46,766 nucleotides of DNA, taken from NCBI GenBank assembly GCA_936924635.1, contig CAKZHP010000052.1, positions 1 through 46,766 on the forward strand, read 5' to 3'. Source of the DNA: an uncultured Propionibacteriaceae bacterium. Lineage in GTDB: Bacteria; Actinomycetota; Actinomycetes; Propionibacteriales; Propionibacteriaceae. The notes below the pieces were generated by a model. It was given only the letters and a program-made list of their open reading frames with translations, searched no databases and was not told where the DNA came from. The position numbers and the translations under genes are program-made. This document shows, piece by piece, positions 1 through 8,700 of the stretch. Numbering within the stretch: position 1 is the first letter of the stretch; each line of letters starts with the position of its first letter.

Positions 1-83
1 GATCTGGATCGGGCATATCGGCGGGATTGTGCAGCTCGATCCGCCCGCCGCCGGGGGTCAGCTCGATCTCGTACACCCCGCCC
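1..83 (-). other. Possible partial coding fragment at left edge
   Basis: Read on the minus strand, this stretch is open and gives protein-like sequence (VYEIELTPGGGRIELHNPAD) that runs off the window. It lies downstream of the oxidoreductase stop codon, beyond a run of 15 G. I do not recognise the protein. It may be the start or the interior of another gene, or sequence joined at an assembly edge. Confidence 0.25.
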
Positions 84-98
84 GGGGGGGGGGGGGGG
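84..98. repeat. Poly-G tract, 15 G
   Basis: Fifteen consecutive G on the plus strand, two bases from the stop codon of the minus-strand oxidoreductase gene. Such a tract is prone to slippage, both in the cell and in sequencing, so its true length is uncertain. Confidence 0.9.
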
Positions 99-100
99 AC

Positions 101-1702
101 TCAGCCGCGGAGCCAGTCCACCCGGGCGTACATCCGTCTCAGCGCCGCCCGCTGCAGGCCCGCGCCCGGTCGGCCCCACCAGGCGGCGTCCTGCAGCGCG
201 GCGCGTGCGGCGATGTACCCGCAGCCGCCGTGCACACCGCCGCCTGGGTGGATGGCCGCGCTCGCCAGGTAGACCCCCGGGACCACGGTCCGCGGCCCGC
301 CGAGGGAGGTGACCGGGCGCCAGATGGTCTGCTGGAACAGCTGCTGGGTGCCGCCGCCGACGGCCCCCTGACCCAGGTTCTGGTTGCTCCGCTCCAGCTC
401 GGTGGGGCTCTGCACCCATCGCTCCAGCACCAGGTCGCGCCAGCCCGGCGCGTAGGCGTCGGCCATGTCCTCGTACGCCGTCGTCACGTGCGTCACGGCG
501 TCGGCGTCGGTGCGACCGCGGGGCAGGTGCGTGTACGCCCACAGGGCCTCGGTGCCCGCCGACGAGCGGGTGGCGTCGATGGTGGTCATCTGGCCGACCA
601 GGGCGAACGGCTCGCTCGGCAGGTGCCCGGCCTCGAGGCCGGCCGACCACTCGACGAGCCCCGGCGTGGTGCGGCCCAGGTGCACGACCGCGGCCCCGTG
701 CGCCGCCGGGTCCCGCCAGGGCATCGGAGCCGCCAGCCGGTAGTTGAGCTTCACCGTGGGCAGGTCCCACTCGAACGTCTCGGCGAGCCGGCGTTGCAGG
801 CCGGCGGGAACGCTGCCGGCGGGCAGCAGCCGCTCGTACAGGTCGGGGGCGCTGACGTCGGCCAGCACCGCTCGCCGGGCCCGGTAGGTGTCACCGCCCT
901 CCGTGCGCACCGTCGCCCCCGGCGATCGCGGCTCCACGGCGGTCACCTGGGTCCCGGTGCGCACCTCGACCCCGGTCGCCTCCGCCCGCGCCCGCAGGGC
1001 CTGCGCGAGCGCGCGGGACCCGCCGACGGGGGAGGGGAACCCGACGTCCTGGGCGAGCATGGTCATCAGCCACCCGAACATGCCGCTCACCGGTGCCGTC
1101 GGCGGCACGTCCGAGTGCATGGCGTTGCCGGCGATGAGGTCTCGCCCGGCATCCCCCTCGAACAGCTCGACGCCCATCCGGGTCACCGGGAGGAGCAGGA
1201 ACCGGGCCAGGTCGCCGAGGGTGGCCAGCCCCGCGGCCCGCACCAGGGCGACACCGGGGCGCACGGGCGGCCAACGCGTCAGCAGCGCGGCGAGCAGCGG
1301 CTCGCGGATCCGCCGGTAGTGCTCGACCAGCGCCAGCCAGGTGTCCCCGTCGGCGGGGTGGTCCGCACCGAGGCGCCGCGCGGTCTCCTCGGGCGAGGAG
1401 GCGAGCACGGCGGCCGGTCGCTCCGGGGCTCCGAGGTGCACCAGCGGACGCTCGGCATGGGCCCAGCGGAGACCGAACCGGTCGAGGTCGAGGCCCTGGA
1501 GCACCGGTGACGCGGCGGCGAGCGGGTGGCAGGCGCTGAACTCGTCCATGACGAAGCCGTCGATCTCCCGCGAGGCGATGGCACCCCCCACCACGTCGCG
1601 GCTCTCGAGCAGCACCACCTCCCAGCCGGCGTCGGCGAGCGTGGCGGCGGCGACCAGCCCGTGGTGCCCGGCGCCGACGACGACCGCGTCGACGTCGGTC
1701 AT
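101..1702 (-). CDS. FAD-dependent oxidoreductase, PYROXD2/CrtI-like
   Basis: A 533-residue flavoprotein of the phytoene desaturase/amine oxidase superfamily. The N-terminus has the dinucleotide-binding motif VVVGAGHHG, followed by an acidic strand end (VVLLES) and an R-x-x-x-x-GG-like segment (ESRDVVGGA). The C-terminus (HPGGGVHGGCGY) is the usual second FAD-contact motif. The sequence is closer to the PYROXD2-type branch than to true carotenoid desaturases, so the substrate is unknown. The start is the ATG that overlaps the upstream SRPBCC gene by four bases (ATGA), which implies translational coupling; longer in-frame starts would lie inside that gene. No carotenoid synthesis genes are nearby. 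Confidence 0.82.
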   Translation of the reverse strand: MTDVDAVVVGAGHHGLVAAATLADAGWEVVLLESRDVVGGAIASREIDGFVMDEFSACHPLAAASPVLQGLDLDRFGLRWAHAERPLVHLGAPERPAAVLASSPEETARRLGADHPADGDTWLALVEHYRRIREPLLAALLTRWPPVRPGVALVRAAGLATLGDLARFLLLPVTRMGVELFEGDAGRDLIAGNAMHSDVPPTAPVSGMFGWLMTMLAQDVGFPSPVGGSRALAQALRARAEATGVEVRTGTQVTAVEPRSPGATVRTEGGDTYRARRAVLADVSAPDLYERLLPAGSVPAGLQRRLAETFEWDLPTVKLNYRLAAPMPWRDPAAHGAAVVHLGRTTPGLVEWSAGLEAGHLPSEPFALVGQMTTIDATRSSAGTEALWAYTHLPRGRTDADAVTHVTTAYEDMADAYAPGWRDLVLERWVQSPTELERSNQNLGQGAVGGGTQQLFQQTIWRPVTSLGGPRTVVPGVYLASAAIHPGGGVHGGCGYIAARAALQDAAWWGRPGAGLQRAALRRMYARVDWLRG

Positions 1703-2145
1703 CCCTCGGGCTCCGTACGCCGCTCCGCCATCAGCGCCAGGCGGTGGAGGGTCTCGGCGTTGCGCACCCCCAGGGCGGCGCGGCGCGCCGGGCCCGGCAC
1801 CAGCAGGCCGGGGCCGGAGACGAAGTCCTCGCTCATGGCGATGAGCGTGCCGCTGCCCTGGGGTGTGAGCCGGATCTCGACCCGTGCCTGCCCGAGCGGC
1901 CGCAGCCTGGCCTGCATCACGAGCAGCCGGTCCTCCTCGCTCTCGAGCACCTGCGTGTCGTCGTCGATGACGACGGGCCAGCCGCCGACCGAGTGGTGGA
2001 TGCGAGACCCCTGCTGCGGCCACGACGGCTCCACGGCGCGTACGCGGGAGGCGCCCACCACCCAGGAGCCGAACAGCCAGCCGTCGGCGAGGATGCTCCA
2101 GACCTCGCCGGGAGAGGCGGTGGTGCGGCGTCGTACGGTCTTCAC
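1699..2145 (-). CDS. SRPBCC (START-fold) family protein
   Basis: A 148-residue protein of the polyketide cyclase/START-like fold. It shows the pattern of an early helix (SPGEVWSILADGWLFGSWV), a central sheet and a C-terminal helix rich in Leu/Ala (ETLHRLALMAERR). These proteins bind a hydrophobic ligand in a cavity; the ligand here is unknown. The GTG start is set by AAGGAGG six bases upstream. It is coupled to the oxidoreductase by a 4-nt overlap, so the two may handle the same lipid-like compound; that is inference only. Confidence 0.8.
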   Translation of the reverse strand: MKTVRRRTTASPGEVWSILADGWLFGSWVVGASRVRAVEPSWPQQGSRIHHSVGGWPVVIDDDTQVLESEEDRLLVMQARLRPLGQARVEIRLTPQGSGTLIAMSEDFVSGPGLLVPGPARRAALGVRNAETLHRLALMAERRTEPEG

Positions 2146-2242
2146 GTCAGGCCTCCTTCGGCGCTCCGGGCGGAGCCACGGTCCCACCCTAGGAACCACT
2201 CGCACGCGGCTCGCCGGGTCGCATGCCTTGGGAGGTGCGCGG

Positions 2243-2716
2243 TCAGTGACCCGCGAGCCAGTCGTCGCCGACCCGCTGCTGCACGGCGATGCCCTCCAGC
2301 ACGGCGGGCGAGGCGGACTGCTCCAGCTTCTTGCCCACGAACGGGATGTTCACCTTGAGGTCGGCGTCGTACGCGATCGTGGTGCCCTTGCCCCCGGGCC
2401 GCAGCGCCGCCGTGCCGGTCATCTCGACCGGGAGGCCGGGCACGCGCAGGTTGAGCTCCCCGTGACGGGAGCCGTCGGCACCGGCTGGCCCCCAGGTCGT
2501 CTCCTCGACGATGGTGATGGTGTCGCCGGTGAACTTGGCCGCGGCCGAGGGCGCCCGCAAGGTGCGAGAGAGCGTCGTGCGGTCACCGTCGACCTGGACG
2601 CTGTGCTCGATCGCGTCGGAGGCGGCGCAGACCCGCTCCAGGAAGTCCCGGTCGGTCAGCATGGCCGCGACGGCGGCCGGAGGAGCGGCGAAGTCGAGCT
2701 GCGAGGTCAGGTGCAT
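2243..2716 (-). CDS. DUF2505 family protein
   Basis: A 157-residue protein matching the actinobacterial DUF2505 pattern: it opens MHLTSQLDFAAPPAAVAAML, has a central strand-rich part and ends with FVGKKLEQSASPAVLEGIAVQQRVGDDWL-type sequence. DUF2505 proteins are predicted to share the START/SRPBCC fold; no function is established. The ATG was chosen because the DUF2505 match starts there and GAGGG precedes it. It lies upstream of the SRPBCC and oxidoreductase genes on the same strand, about 97 nt away, and is divergent from the glutamate dehydrogenase gene. Confidence 0.78.
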   Translation of the reverse strand: MHLTSQLDFAAPPAAVAAMLTDRDFLERVCAASDAIEHSVQVDGDRTTLSRTLRAPSAAAKFTGDTITIVEETTWGPAGADGSRHGELNLRVPGLPVEMTGTAALRPGGKGTTIAYDADLKVNIPFVGKKLEQSASPAVLEGIAVQQRVGDDWLAGH

Positions 2717-2777
2717 GCCCTCATTCTTACCGACGCCGAGCCCCCGGTGACCCGCCACACCGTGAGACACGAGCCGG

Positions 2778-2783
2778 TAGGGT
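2778..2783 (+). promoter_or_regulatory. Candidate -10 box for gdh
   Basis: TAGGGT fits the actinobacterial TAnnnT -10 pattern and would give a 5' UTR of about 40 nt ending in a strong ribosome site before the GTG of the dehydrogenase. No convincing -35 is visible. Confidence 0.4.
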
Positions 2784-2831
2784 CCGTGGCGCGGCGGTGA
2801 CAGCCGTCGAGGGAGCGTCGAAGGAGACACT

Positions 2832-5800
2832 GTGCCCACTCGGGATGGTTCTGACGTGCTGCGCCGGATCGTCGAGAAGGTCGCTCAGGGGGTTGAGGGA
2901 CCCCGAGACGGAGGCATCGACGCCTCGCCTGCGAGGATCGCCGAGTTCATCGCCCACTACCTGGGTCACGTCCCGACCGTCGATCTGGAGCACGTCGACC
3001 CGGCCGGCCTGCGCGGCGTGCTGGCGTCCCACTACCGGCTGGCGCAGCAGCGGCAACCTGGTGAGGACCTGGTGGTCGTGCAGCCCCCCGGCGGCGGGGC
3101 CTGGGACCTCGACGGGTCCACGCTGCTGCAGGTGGTCACCGACGACCGCCCGTTCCTCGTCGACTCCGTGACCATGGAGATCACGCGGCAGGGCTGGTCG
3201 ATCCGCCAGGTGTACCACCCGCAGTTCCAGGTGATCCGGGAGGGCGGCGCCCTGGTCGACATGGTCCACCGGGCGGATCGGAACCCGGCAGCGCTGCCCG
3301 AGTCCTGGATGACCTTCGGCGTGTACCCGCCGCTGGGCGAGAAGGCCGGCGACCATGCCGCCGCGCTGGAGCGGGGGGTGCGCGAGGTGCTCGCGCTGGT
3401 GGGCGCCGCGACCGGCGACTGGCGGGCCATGCGGGGGCGCATGAGGGAGGCCATCGACATGGTCGAGGCGGGAGCGCCCGGCGAGGAGCGCACGGAGGCG
3501 TCCGAGCTGCTCACGTGGCTGCTGGCCGACAACTTCACGTTCCTGGGTTACCGGGCGTACGACCTGACCGGCGGCCGTCTGGTGCCGCAGCCGGGCACCG
3601 GGCTCGGCGTGCTGCGCGGCGACGAGGAGGCCCCCGACGCGTTCCAGGCGCTGCCGCCCGCGCAGGGCCCGGCGCCGCTGGTCGCGTTCACGAAGGACTC
3701 CGCACGGTCGCGGGTGCACCGCCCGTCGCTGCTGGACTACGTCGGCGTCCGGGTCTTCGACGAGCGCGGGGCCGTGGTCGGTGAGCGGCGCTTCGTCGGG
3801 GTGATGGCGTCTCAGGCCTACAACGACGCAGTCACCCGCATCCCTGCCCTGGCCGCGAAGACCCGCGCGATCATCGAGCAGTCCGGGTACGACCCCCGCA
3901 GCCACGGTGCCAAGGCGATGCTCGCCGCCGCGAACTCGTACCCGCGTGACGAGCTGTTCCAGGCCTCGGCCGACGACCTGTTCCCGGTCATCGAGGCGAT
4001 CGCGGCCGTGGGGGAGCGGCGGCAGGTGCGCCTGTTCGTGCACCGCGACCCGTGGGGCCGGTTCGCGAGCTGCCTGGTCTTCCTACCGCGCGACCGCTAC
4101 ACGACCGAGGTGCGCGAACGGCTGCAGCGCGAGCTGCTGGACGCGTTCGGAGGGGACGGCGTCGACTTCCAGGCGCAGATCGGCGAGTCGGTGCTGGCCC
4201 GGCTGTACTTCGTGGTGCGGCTCCCCGCCGGGGAGCGCCCCGACGTCGACCTGAGAGCATTGGAGCAGCGCCTCGCCGACGCCACCCGGTCCTGGCAGGA
4301 CCGCTTCACCGACCTGGTGTCCGCCTGGCCGAGCGAGGCACGTGGCGTGGAGCTCCCGGACTCGTACATGGCGGCGTTCTCGCCCGAGCGCGCGGTCGCC
4401 GATCTGGAGGTGTTCAACGACCTCGGCGAGGACGGCATGGCCGTGGACCTGGTCGACGCGGAGGACGAGGAGGCGTCCGACCTGCGGCTGCGGATGCACC
4501 GCCGCTCCCGCGCCACGCTCCCAGACGTGCTGCCCCACCTCGATGCCCTCGGGGTCCGGGTCATCGACGAGTGGCAGCACGAGCTGACGCTGCGCGGGGA
4601 GCCGGTCTGGTTGTACGAGTTCGGGCTGCAGTCCGACCGGCCGGCCGCCGAATGGTCGGAGGACGACCGCGCACGCTTCGTGGCGGCCTTCGAGGCGTCG
4701 CAGAGCGGGCGGCTGCAGGTGGCCTCCATCAACGCGCTGGTCACCCGTGCCGGTCTCGACTGGAACGAGGTGTCGTGGCTGCGGGCGCTGACCCGTTACC
4801 TGCGGCAGGCCGGGCTGACCTACTCGATGGAGTACGTCGCCGCCGCCCTGGTCGCGAACGGTTCGCTGGCGGGCCGGCTGGTGCGCGCCTTCCGTCTCGC
4901 GCACGACCCCGCGGGCGAGGGCGACCCGGTCGCCAAGAAGGCGGCGGCCGAGGCCGAGCTGGCCGAGGTGGAGGCGGCGCTGGACCAGGTGAGCAGCCTC
5001 GACCACGACCGCATCCTGCGGGCTCTGGTGGCGTTGCAGCGGGCGATCGTCCGCACCAACGCGTTCGCCGACCGGGGGCCGGACGGGGCGCTGGCGTTCA
5101 AGCTGCTCCCGCGCGAGCTGGCGCTGCTGCCGCAGCCGCGGCCGATGTTCGAGATCTGGGTGTGCTCGCCACGCGTCGAGGGCGTGCACCTGCGGTTCGG
5201 CACGGTGGCCCGGGGCGGCCTGCGCTGGTCGGACCGCAGCGAGGACTTCCGCACCGAGGTGCTGGGCCTGGTCAAGGCGCAGATGGTCAAGAACACCGTC
5301 ATCGTGCCCGTGGGGGCCAAGGGTGGTTTCGTTCCCCAGCGGCTGCCCGACCCGGCCGTGGACCGCGCCGCGTGGGCCGAAGAGGGCAAGGCGTCCTACC
5401 AGGTCTTCATCACCGCTCTGCTCTCGCTCACCGACAACCTCGTCGAGGGCAGCGTCGTGCCGCCGGCCGGAGTGGTGCGGCACGACGCCGACGACCCGTA
5501 CCTGGTGGTGGCCGCCGACAAGGGCACCGCGACCTTCTCCGACGTGGCCAACGCCATCTCGCTGGAGCGGGGCTTCTGGCTGGGTGACGCGTTCGCCTCC
5601 GGCGGGTCGAAGGGCTACGACCACAAGGCGATGGGCATCACCGCCCGCGGCGCCTGGGAGTCGGTGAAGCGGCACTTCTTCGAGATGGGCGTCGACTGCC
5701 AGTCGCAGGACTTCACCTGCGTCGGCATCGGCGACATGTCGGGCGACGTGTTCGGCAACGGGATGTTGCTGTCACGCCACACCCGGCTGGTGGCGGCGTT

Positions 5801-7604
5801 CGACCACCGGCACGTGTTCATCGACCCGACGCCCGACGCGGAGTCGAGCTACGCCGAGCGGGAGCGGCTGTTCGCGCTGCCGCGCTCGTCGTGGGCCGAC
5901 TACGACACGTCGCTGCTCTCGGCGGGCGGTGGGGTGTACGCCAGGGATGCGAAGTCCGTCCCAGTGACGCCGGAGGCGCGAGAGGCCCTGGGGATCGACG
6001 AGGGCGTCACCGCACTGTCACCGGCGGAGTACATCCACGCCATCCTGCAGGCCCCGGTAGACCTGCTCTGGAACGGCGGCATCGGCACGTACGTCAAGGC
6101 CACCCACGAGACCCACGCCGACGTGGGCGACCGGGCCAACGACGCGATCCGGGTGGACGCCCCGCAGGTGCGGGCCCGGTGCGCCGGCGAGGGCGGCAAC
6201 CTGGGCTGGACGCAGGCGGCGCGCATCGAGTACGCGCACGTCGGCGGCCGCATCAACACCGACTTCATCGACAACTCCGCAGGCGTCGACACCTCCGACC
6301 ACGAGGTGAACATCAAGATCCTGCTGGCCGACCTGGTGGCCGCCGGCCGGATCACCGAGGCCGAGCGCGACGAGCTGCTGCCGCAGATGACCGACGAGGT
6401 CGCCGGCCTGGTGCTGGCCCACAACGTCGACCAGAACATGGCGCTGGCGATGGCCGGCCGGGGGGCGGCGGCGTTCGCCGCCATCCACGAGGACTGGATG
6501 CGTGTGCTGGAGGCCGACGGCTACCTGGACCGCACCATCGAGGTGATGCCGTCGAGCGACCAGATGGTGTCTCGGATCGCCGCGGGGGAGGGGCTGGTCG
6601 GGCCGGAGCTGGCCACGCTCATGGCCTGGACCAAGATCCGGCTGGCCGACATCGTGCTGGCCAGCGAGCTGCCCGACGACCCGTACCTGGCTGACCGGCT
6701 GGTGCAGTACTTCCCGGCCGCGCTGCGCGAGCGCTTCCGCGACGCGATGCCGGCGCACCGGCTGAGCCGGGAGATCATCACCACGGTGGCGGTGAACCGG
6801 TTCGTGAACAGCCAGGGCATCACCGCGTTCCACCGGCTGTCGTCGGACACGGGGGCGTCGGCTCCGGACGTGATCCGGGCCCAGCTCGCCTCCCGGGCCA
6901 TCTACCGGGTGGGTCCGCTGGAGGTGCAGCTGTCCCGGCTGCCGCTGGACGCGGAGCGGCTGCTCTCCTTGCGGCTCGGCCTGCGCCGCATCGTCGACCG
7001 GGGCGCCCGGTGGGTGCTGCAGACGCAGCCGCGGCCGATCGACGTGCAGGCGGTGGTGGACCGGTTCGCCGGACCGACCCAGCGGGTCATCGCCGGGCTC
7101 GAGGGCGCCCTCGCCCCGGTCGGGCTGGAGTACTTCCACGGGATCCTCTCCGAGCTGCGCGAGGCCGAGGTGCCCGACGAGATCGCGCGGACGATCGCCG
7201 GTGCCGCGTACGCGCCGTACGTGCCGACCATCGCGACCATCGCCGAGACCCGCGGGCGCGACGAGCTGGAGGTGGCGGCGGACTTCTTCGCCCTGCGGGA
7301 GAGGCTGCAGCTGTGGCGGCTGTTCGAGCTGGCCGACAGCCTGAGCCGCACCGACCGCTGGTCGCTGATGGCCCAGGCCGCCGTCACCGACGAGCTGTCC
7401 GACGTGCAGGCCAGGCTGGCCGAGGAGGTGGTCGCCGGCGTCGAGCCGGGCACGGCGCCTCAGGACGCGGTGGACGCGTTCGCCACCGCGAGGCCCGACC
7501 TGACCCGGGTGGCTCCGCTGCTGCAGGAGCTGGAGACAGGGCCGGCGGACCTGGGACGGCTGTCGGTGGCCGTGCGCATGCTGCGGTCGCTCCTCCAGTC
7601 ATGA
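2832..7604 (+). CDS. gdh: NAD-dependent glutamate dehydrogenase, large type
   Basis: A 1590-residue enzyme of the large (L_180, Bac_GDH) glutamate dehydrogenase class, which deaminates L-glutamate to 2-oxoglutarate with NAD+ in the cytoplasm. The length is normal for actinobacteria. The N-terminal half carries the regulatory ACT-like parts. The catalytic domain starts near residue 790 with GGLRWSDRSEDFRTEVLGLV and continues through MVKNTVIVPVGAKGGF, which supplies the catalytic and substrate lysines. The nucleotide-binding part follows (GIGDMSGDVFGNGMLLS). The start is GTG behind GAAGGAGA. The stop overlaps the PHP gene by 4 nt. In mycobacteria this class is inhibited by the FHA protein GarA; no garA is present here. 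Confidence 0.95.
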   Translation: MPTRDGSDVLRRIVEKVAQGVEGPRDGGIDASPARIAEFIAHYLGHVPTVDLEHVDPAGLRGVLASHYRLAQQRQPGEDLVVVQPPGGGAWDLDGSTLLQVVTDDRPFLVDSVTMEITRQGWSIRQVYHPQFQVIREGGALVDMVHRADRNPAALPESWMTFGVYPPLGEKAGDHAAALERGVREVLALVGAATGDWRAMRGRMREAIDMVEAGAPGEERTEASELLTWLLADNFTFLGYRAYDLTGGRLVPQPGTGLGVLRGDEEAPDAFQALPPAQGPAPLVAFTKDSARSRVHRPSLLDYVGVRVFDERGAVVGERRFVGVMASQAYNDAVTRIPALAAKTRAIIEQSGYDPRSHGAKAMLAAANSYPRDELFQASADDLFPVIEAIAAVGERRQVRLFVHRDPWGRFASCLVFLPRDRYTTEVRERLQRELLDAFGGDGVDFQAQIGESVLARLYFVVRLPAGERPDVDLRALEQRLADATRSWQDRFTDLVSAWPSEARGVELPDSYMAAFSPERAVADLEVFNDLGEDGMAVDLVDAEDEEASDLRLRMHRRSRATLPDVLPHLDALGVRVIDEWQHELTLRGEPVWLYEFGLQSDRPAAEWSEDDRARFVAAFEASQSGRLQVASINALVTRAGLDWNEVSWLRALTRYLRQAGLTYSMEYVAAALVANGSLAGRLVRAFRLAHDPAGEGDPVAKKAAAEAELAEVEAALDQVSSLDHDRILRALVALQRAIVRTNAFADRGPDGALAFKLLPRELALLPQPRPMFEIWVCSPRVEGVHLRFGTVARGGLRWSDRSEDFRTEVLGLVKAQMVKNTVIVPVGAKGGFVPQRLPDPAVDRAAWAEEGKASYQVFITALLSLTDNLVEGSVVPPAGVVRHDADDPYLVVAADKGTATFSDVANAISLERGFWLGDAFASGGSKGYDHKAMGITARGAWESVKRHFFEMGVDCQSQDFTCVGIGDMSGDVFGNGMLLSRHTRLVAAFDHRHVFIDPTPDAESSYAERERLFALPRSSWADYDTSLLSAGGGVYARDAKSVPVTPEAREALGIDEGVTALSPAEYIHAILQAPVDLLWNGGIGTYVKATHETHADVGDRANDAIRVDAPQVRARCAGEGGNLGWTQAARIEYAHVGGRINTDFIDNSAGVDTSDHEVNIKILLADLVAAGRITEAERDELLPQMTDEVAGLVLAHNVDQNMALAMAGRGAAAFAAIHEDWMRVLEADGYLDRTIEVMPSSDQMVSRIAAGEGLVGPELATLMAWTKIRLADIVLASELPDDPYLADRLVQYFPAALRERFRDAMPAHRLSREIITTVAVNRFVNSQGITAFHRLSSDTGASAPDVIRAQLASRAIYRVGPLEVQLSRLPLDAERLLSLRLGLRRIVDRGARWVLQTQPRPIDVQAVVDRFAGPTQRVIAGLEGALAPVGLEYFHGILSELREAEVPDEIARTIAGAAYAPYVPTIATIAETRGRDELEVAADFFALRERLQLWRLFELADSLSRTDRWSLMAQAAVTDELSDVQARLAEEVVAGVEPGTAPQDAVDAFATARPDLTRVAPLLQELETGPADLGRLSVAVRMLRSLLQS

Positions 7605-8488
7605 GCGTCCCCAGCCTGGCCGCCGCGCGGCCGCCGGTCATCGACCTGCACACGCACTCGACGGTGAGCGACGGCACCGACTCGCCGGCCGAGCTGGTCG
7701 CGGCAGCCGCGGCGGCCGGGCTCGACGTGATGGGCCTCACCGACCACGACACCTTCGACGGGCTCGCGGAGGCCGAGGAGGCCGGCCGTCGGCTCGGTGT
7801 CGAGGTCCTGGCCGGTGCGGAGATCTCGACGACGCTCGACGGGGTCACGGTGCACCTGCTGGCGTACGGCTGCGACACGACCGACGAGCCGTTGCTGACC
7901 GAGCTGGCCCGGCTGCGGGGGAGCAGGCACGAGCGGCTGGCGCGGTCCCTGGAGAGACTGGCGGCGCTCGGGATGCCGCTCACGGCCGACGAGGTGATGG
8001 CGCAGGTCGGCCGGTCGCCGTCGCTGGGCCGGCCCCACCTCGCCGACGCGCTGGTGGCGAAGGGGTACGTCGCCGACCGCACCGAGGCCTTCGAGCGCTT
8101 CCTCCACGACGGGGGGCCTGCCTACGTGGAGCGCTACTCGACCCCACTGCCGGACGCGCTCCGGCTGGTACGGGGGGCCCGCGGCGTCGCGGTCATCGCC
8201 CACCCGTGGGGTCGTGGGTCACGCCGGGTGCTCACCGAGGACGTGATCGCGTCACTGGTCGCGGACGGACTGGACGGCCTGGAGGCGGCGCACACCGACC
8301 ACGACGCCGAGGCGGAGGAGCGGCTGGCCAGGCTGGCCGCGGGGCTGGGCCTCCTGGCGACGGGGTCGAGCGACCACCACGGCACCGGCAAACGAGACAA
8401 CGCGCTGGGCGTCCGCACCACCAGCCCCGAGGTGTACGGTGCGCTGGTCGACCTGATCCGTGCGCGCGGTGGTCGACTCCCGGTGTGA
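7601..8488 (+). CDS. PHP-domain phosphoesterase (YciV/RNase AM-like)
   Basis: A 295-residue PHP-family metal-dependent phosphoesterase. The metal-binding motifs are all visible: HTH near residue 17 (DLHTHSTVSDGT), LTDHDT, GAEIS, IAHPWG and SSDHHGTGK. The closest well-studied relatives are E. coli YciV (TrpH), a 5'-3' exoribonuclease active on short RNAs and 3',5'-bisphosphonucleotides, and the cyclic-phosphate/AMP phosphatases of this family; which applies is not decided. The ATG overlaps the dehydrogenase stop as ATGA, so the two genes are translationally coupled. Confidence 0.88.
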   Translation: MSVPSLAAARPPVIDLHTHSTVSDGTDSPAELVAAAAAAGLDVMGLTDHDTFDGLAEAEEAGRRLGVEVLAGAEISTTLDGVTVHLLAYGCDTTDEPLLTELARLRGSRHERLARSLERLAALGMPLTADEVMAQVGRSPSLGRPHLADALVAKGYVADRTEAFERFLHDGGPAYVERYSTPLPDALRLVRGARGVAVIAHPWGRGSRRVLTEDVIASLVADGLDGLEAAHTDHDAEAEERLARLAAGLGLLATGSSDHHGTGKRDNALGVRTTSPEVYGALVDLIRARGGRLPV

Positions 8489-8507
8489 CGGGATCGTGGA
8501 GCCCCGT
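8488..8507 (+). terminator. Weak candidate terminator after PHP gene
   Basis: ACGGG and CCCGT, separated by ten bases, form a short stem immediately at the stop codon. There is no T-run. It is a weak signal, listed because a new promoter follows. Confidence 0.25.
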
Positions 8508-8561
8508 GCCGCGTCATCGCGGCTGTCGCCCCAACGATCGCTAGGCCGGGAGCCCCCGTGA

Positions 8562-8567
8562 TAACGT
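8562..8567 (+). promoter_or_regulatory. -10 box for the trpS leader transcript
   Basis: TAACGT lies seven bases before the ATG of the leader ORF. This would start the transcript at or next to that ATG, making the leader peptide leaderless. This agrees with the absence of a Shine-Dalgarno sequence before it. Confidence 0.55.
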
Positions 8568-8574
8568 CTCGACC

Positions 8575-8607
8575 ATGCAGCACAGGGGGTGGTGGCCGTC
8601 ACACTGA
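8575..8607 (+). CDS. Trp leader peptide upstream of trpS
   Basis: A 10-codon ORF encoding MQHRGWWPSH, with two adjacent TGG codons at 8590-8595. Trp is otherwise rare, and such tandem codons close to a hairpin are the hallmark of ribosome-mediated attenuation. The second Trp codon overlaps the 5' arm of the first hairpin, and the stop codon begins its 3' arm. It has no ribosome site but a -10 box seven bases upstream. Ribosome-mediated attenuation of the auxiliary trpRS1 gene has been described in Streptomyces coelicolor, so there is precedent for the mechanism on a Trp-tRNA synthetase in actinobacteria. Confidence 0.72.
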   Translation: MQHRGWWPSH

Positions 8608-8660
8608 CGGCCGTCCCTGAGCTTCCACACATCCAGCGACCGTCCCCGGGGCCGGTCGCT
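8594..8660 (+). promoter_or_regulatory. trpS attenuator hairpins
   Basis: Hairpin A: 8594-8601 pairs perfectly with 8605-8612 (GGCCGTCA/TGACGGCC, 3-nt loop) and overlaps the end of the leader ORF. Hairpin B: 8635-8642 pairs with 8653-8660 (AGCGACCG, C-GGTCGCT) with an inner CCCC/GGGG, a candidate terminator. An alternative pairing of 8606-8612 (GACGGCC) with 8650-8657 (GGCCGGTC, one bulge) excludes both. Model: a ribosome stalled at the Trp codons blocks A, the alternative forms, B is broken and trpS is read. No U-run follows B, which is common in actinobacterial terminators. Confidence 0.6.
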
Positions 8661-8700
8661 GACGCATGTCTGCACAGGTCGCCGGGGGAGAGGACCCACC

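Noticed and set aside
101..2023. 640-residue version of the oxidoreductase
   Set aside because: The first 107 codons are out-of-frame SRPBCC sequence; the flavin-binding motif begins right after the ATG at 1702.
7010..8488. Longer 492-codon version of the PHP protein
   Set aside because: The extra part is the end of gdh in a wrong frame; the ATG at 7601 overlaps the gdh stop and precedes the PHP domain directly.
8489..8700. T-box riboswitch before trpS
   Set aside because: No T-box sequence or specifier-loop structure is visible, and the Trp-codon leader ORF explains the region better.
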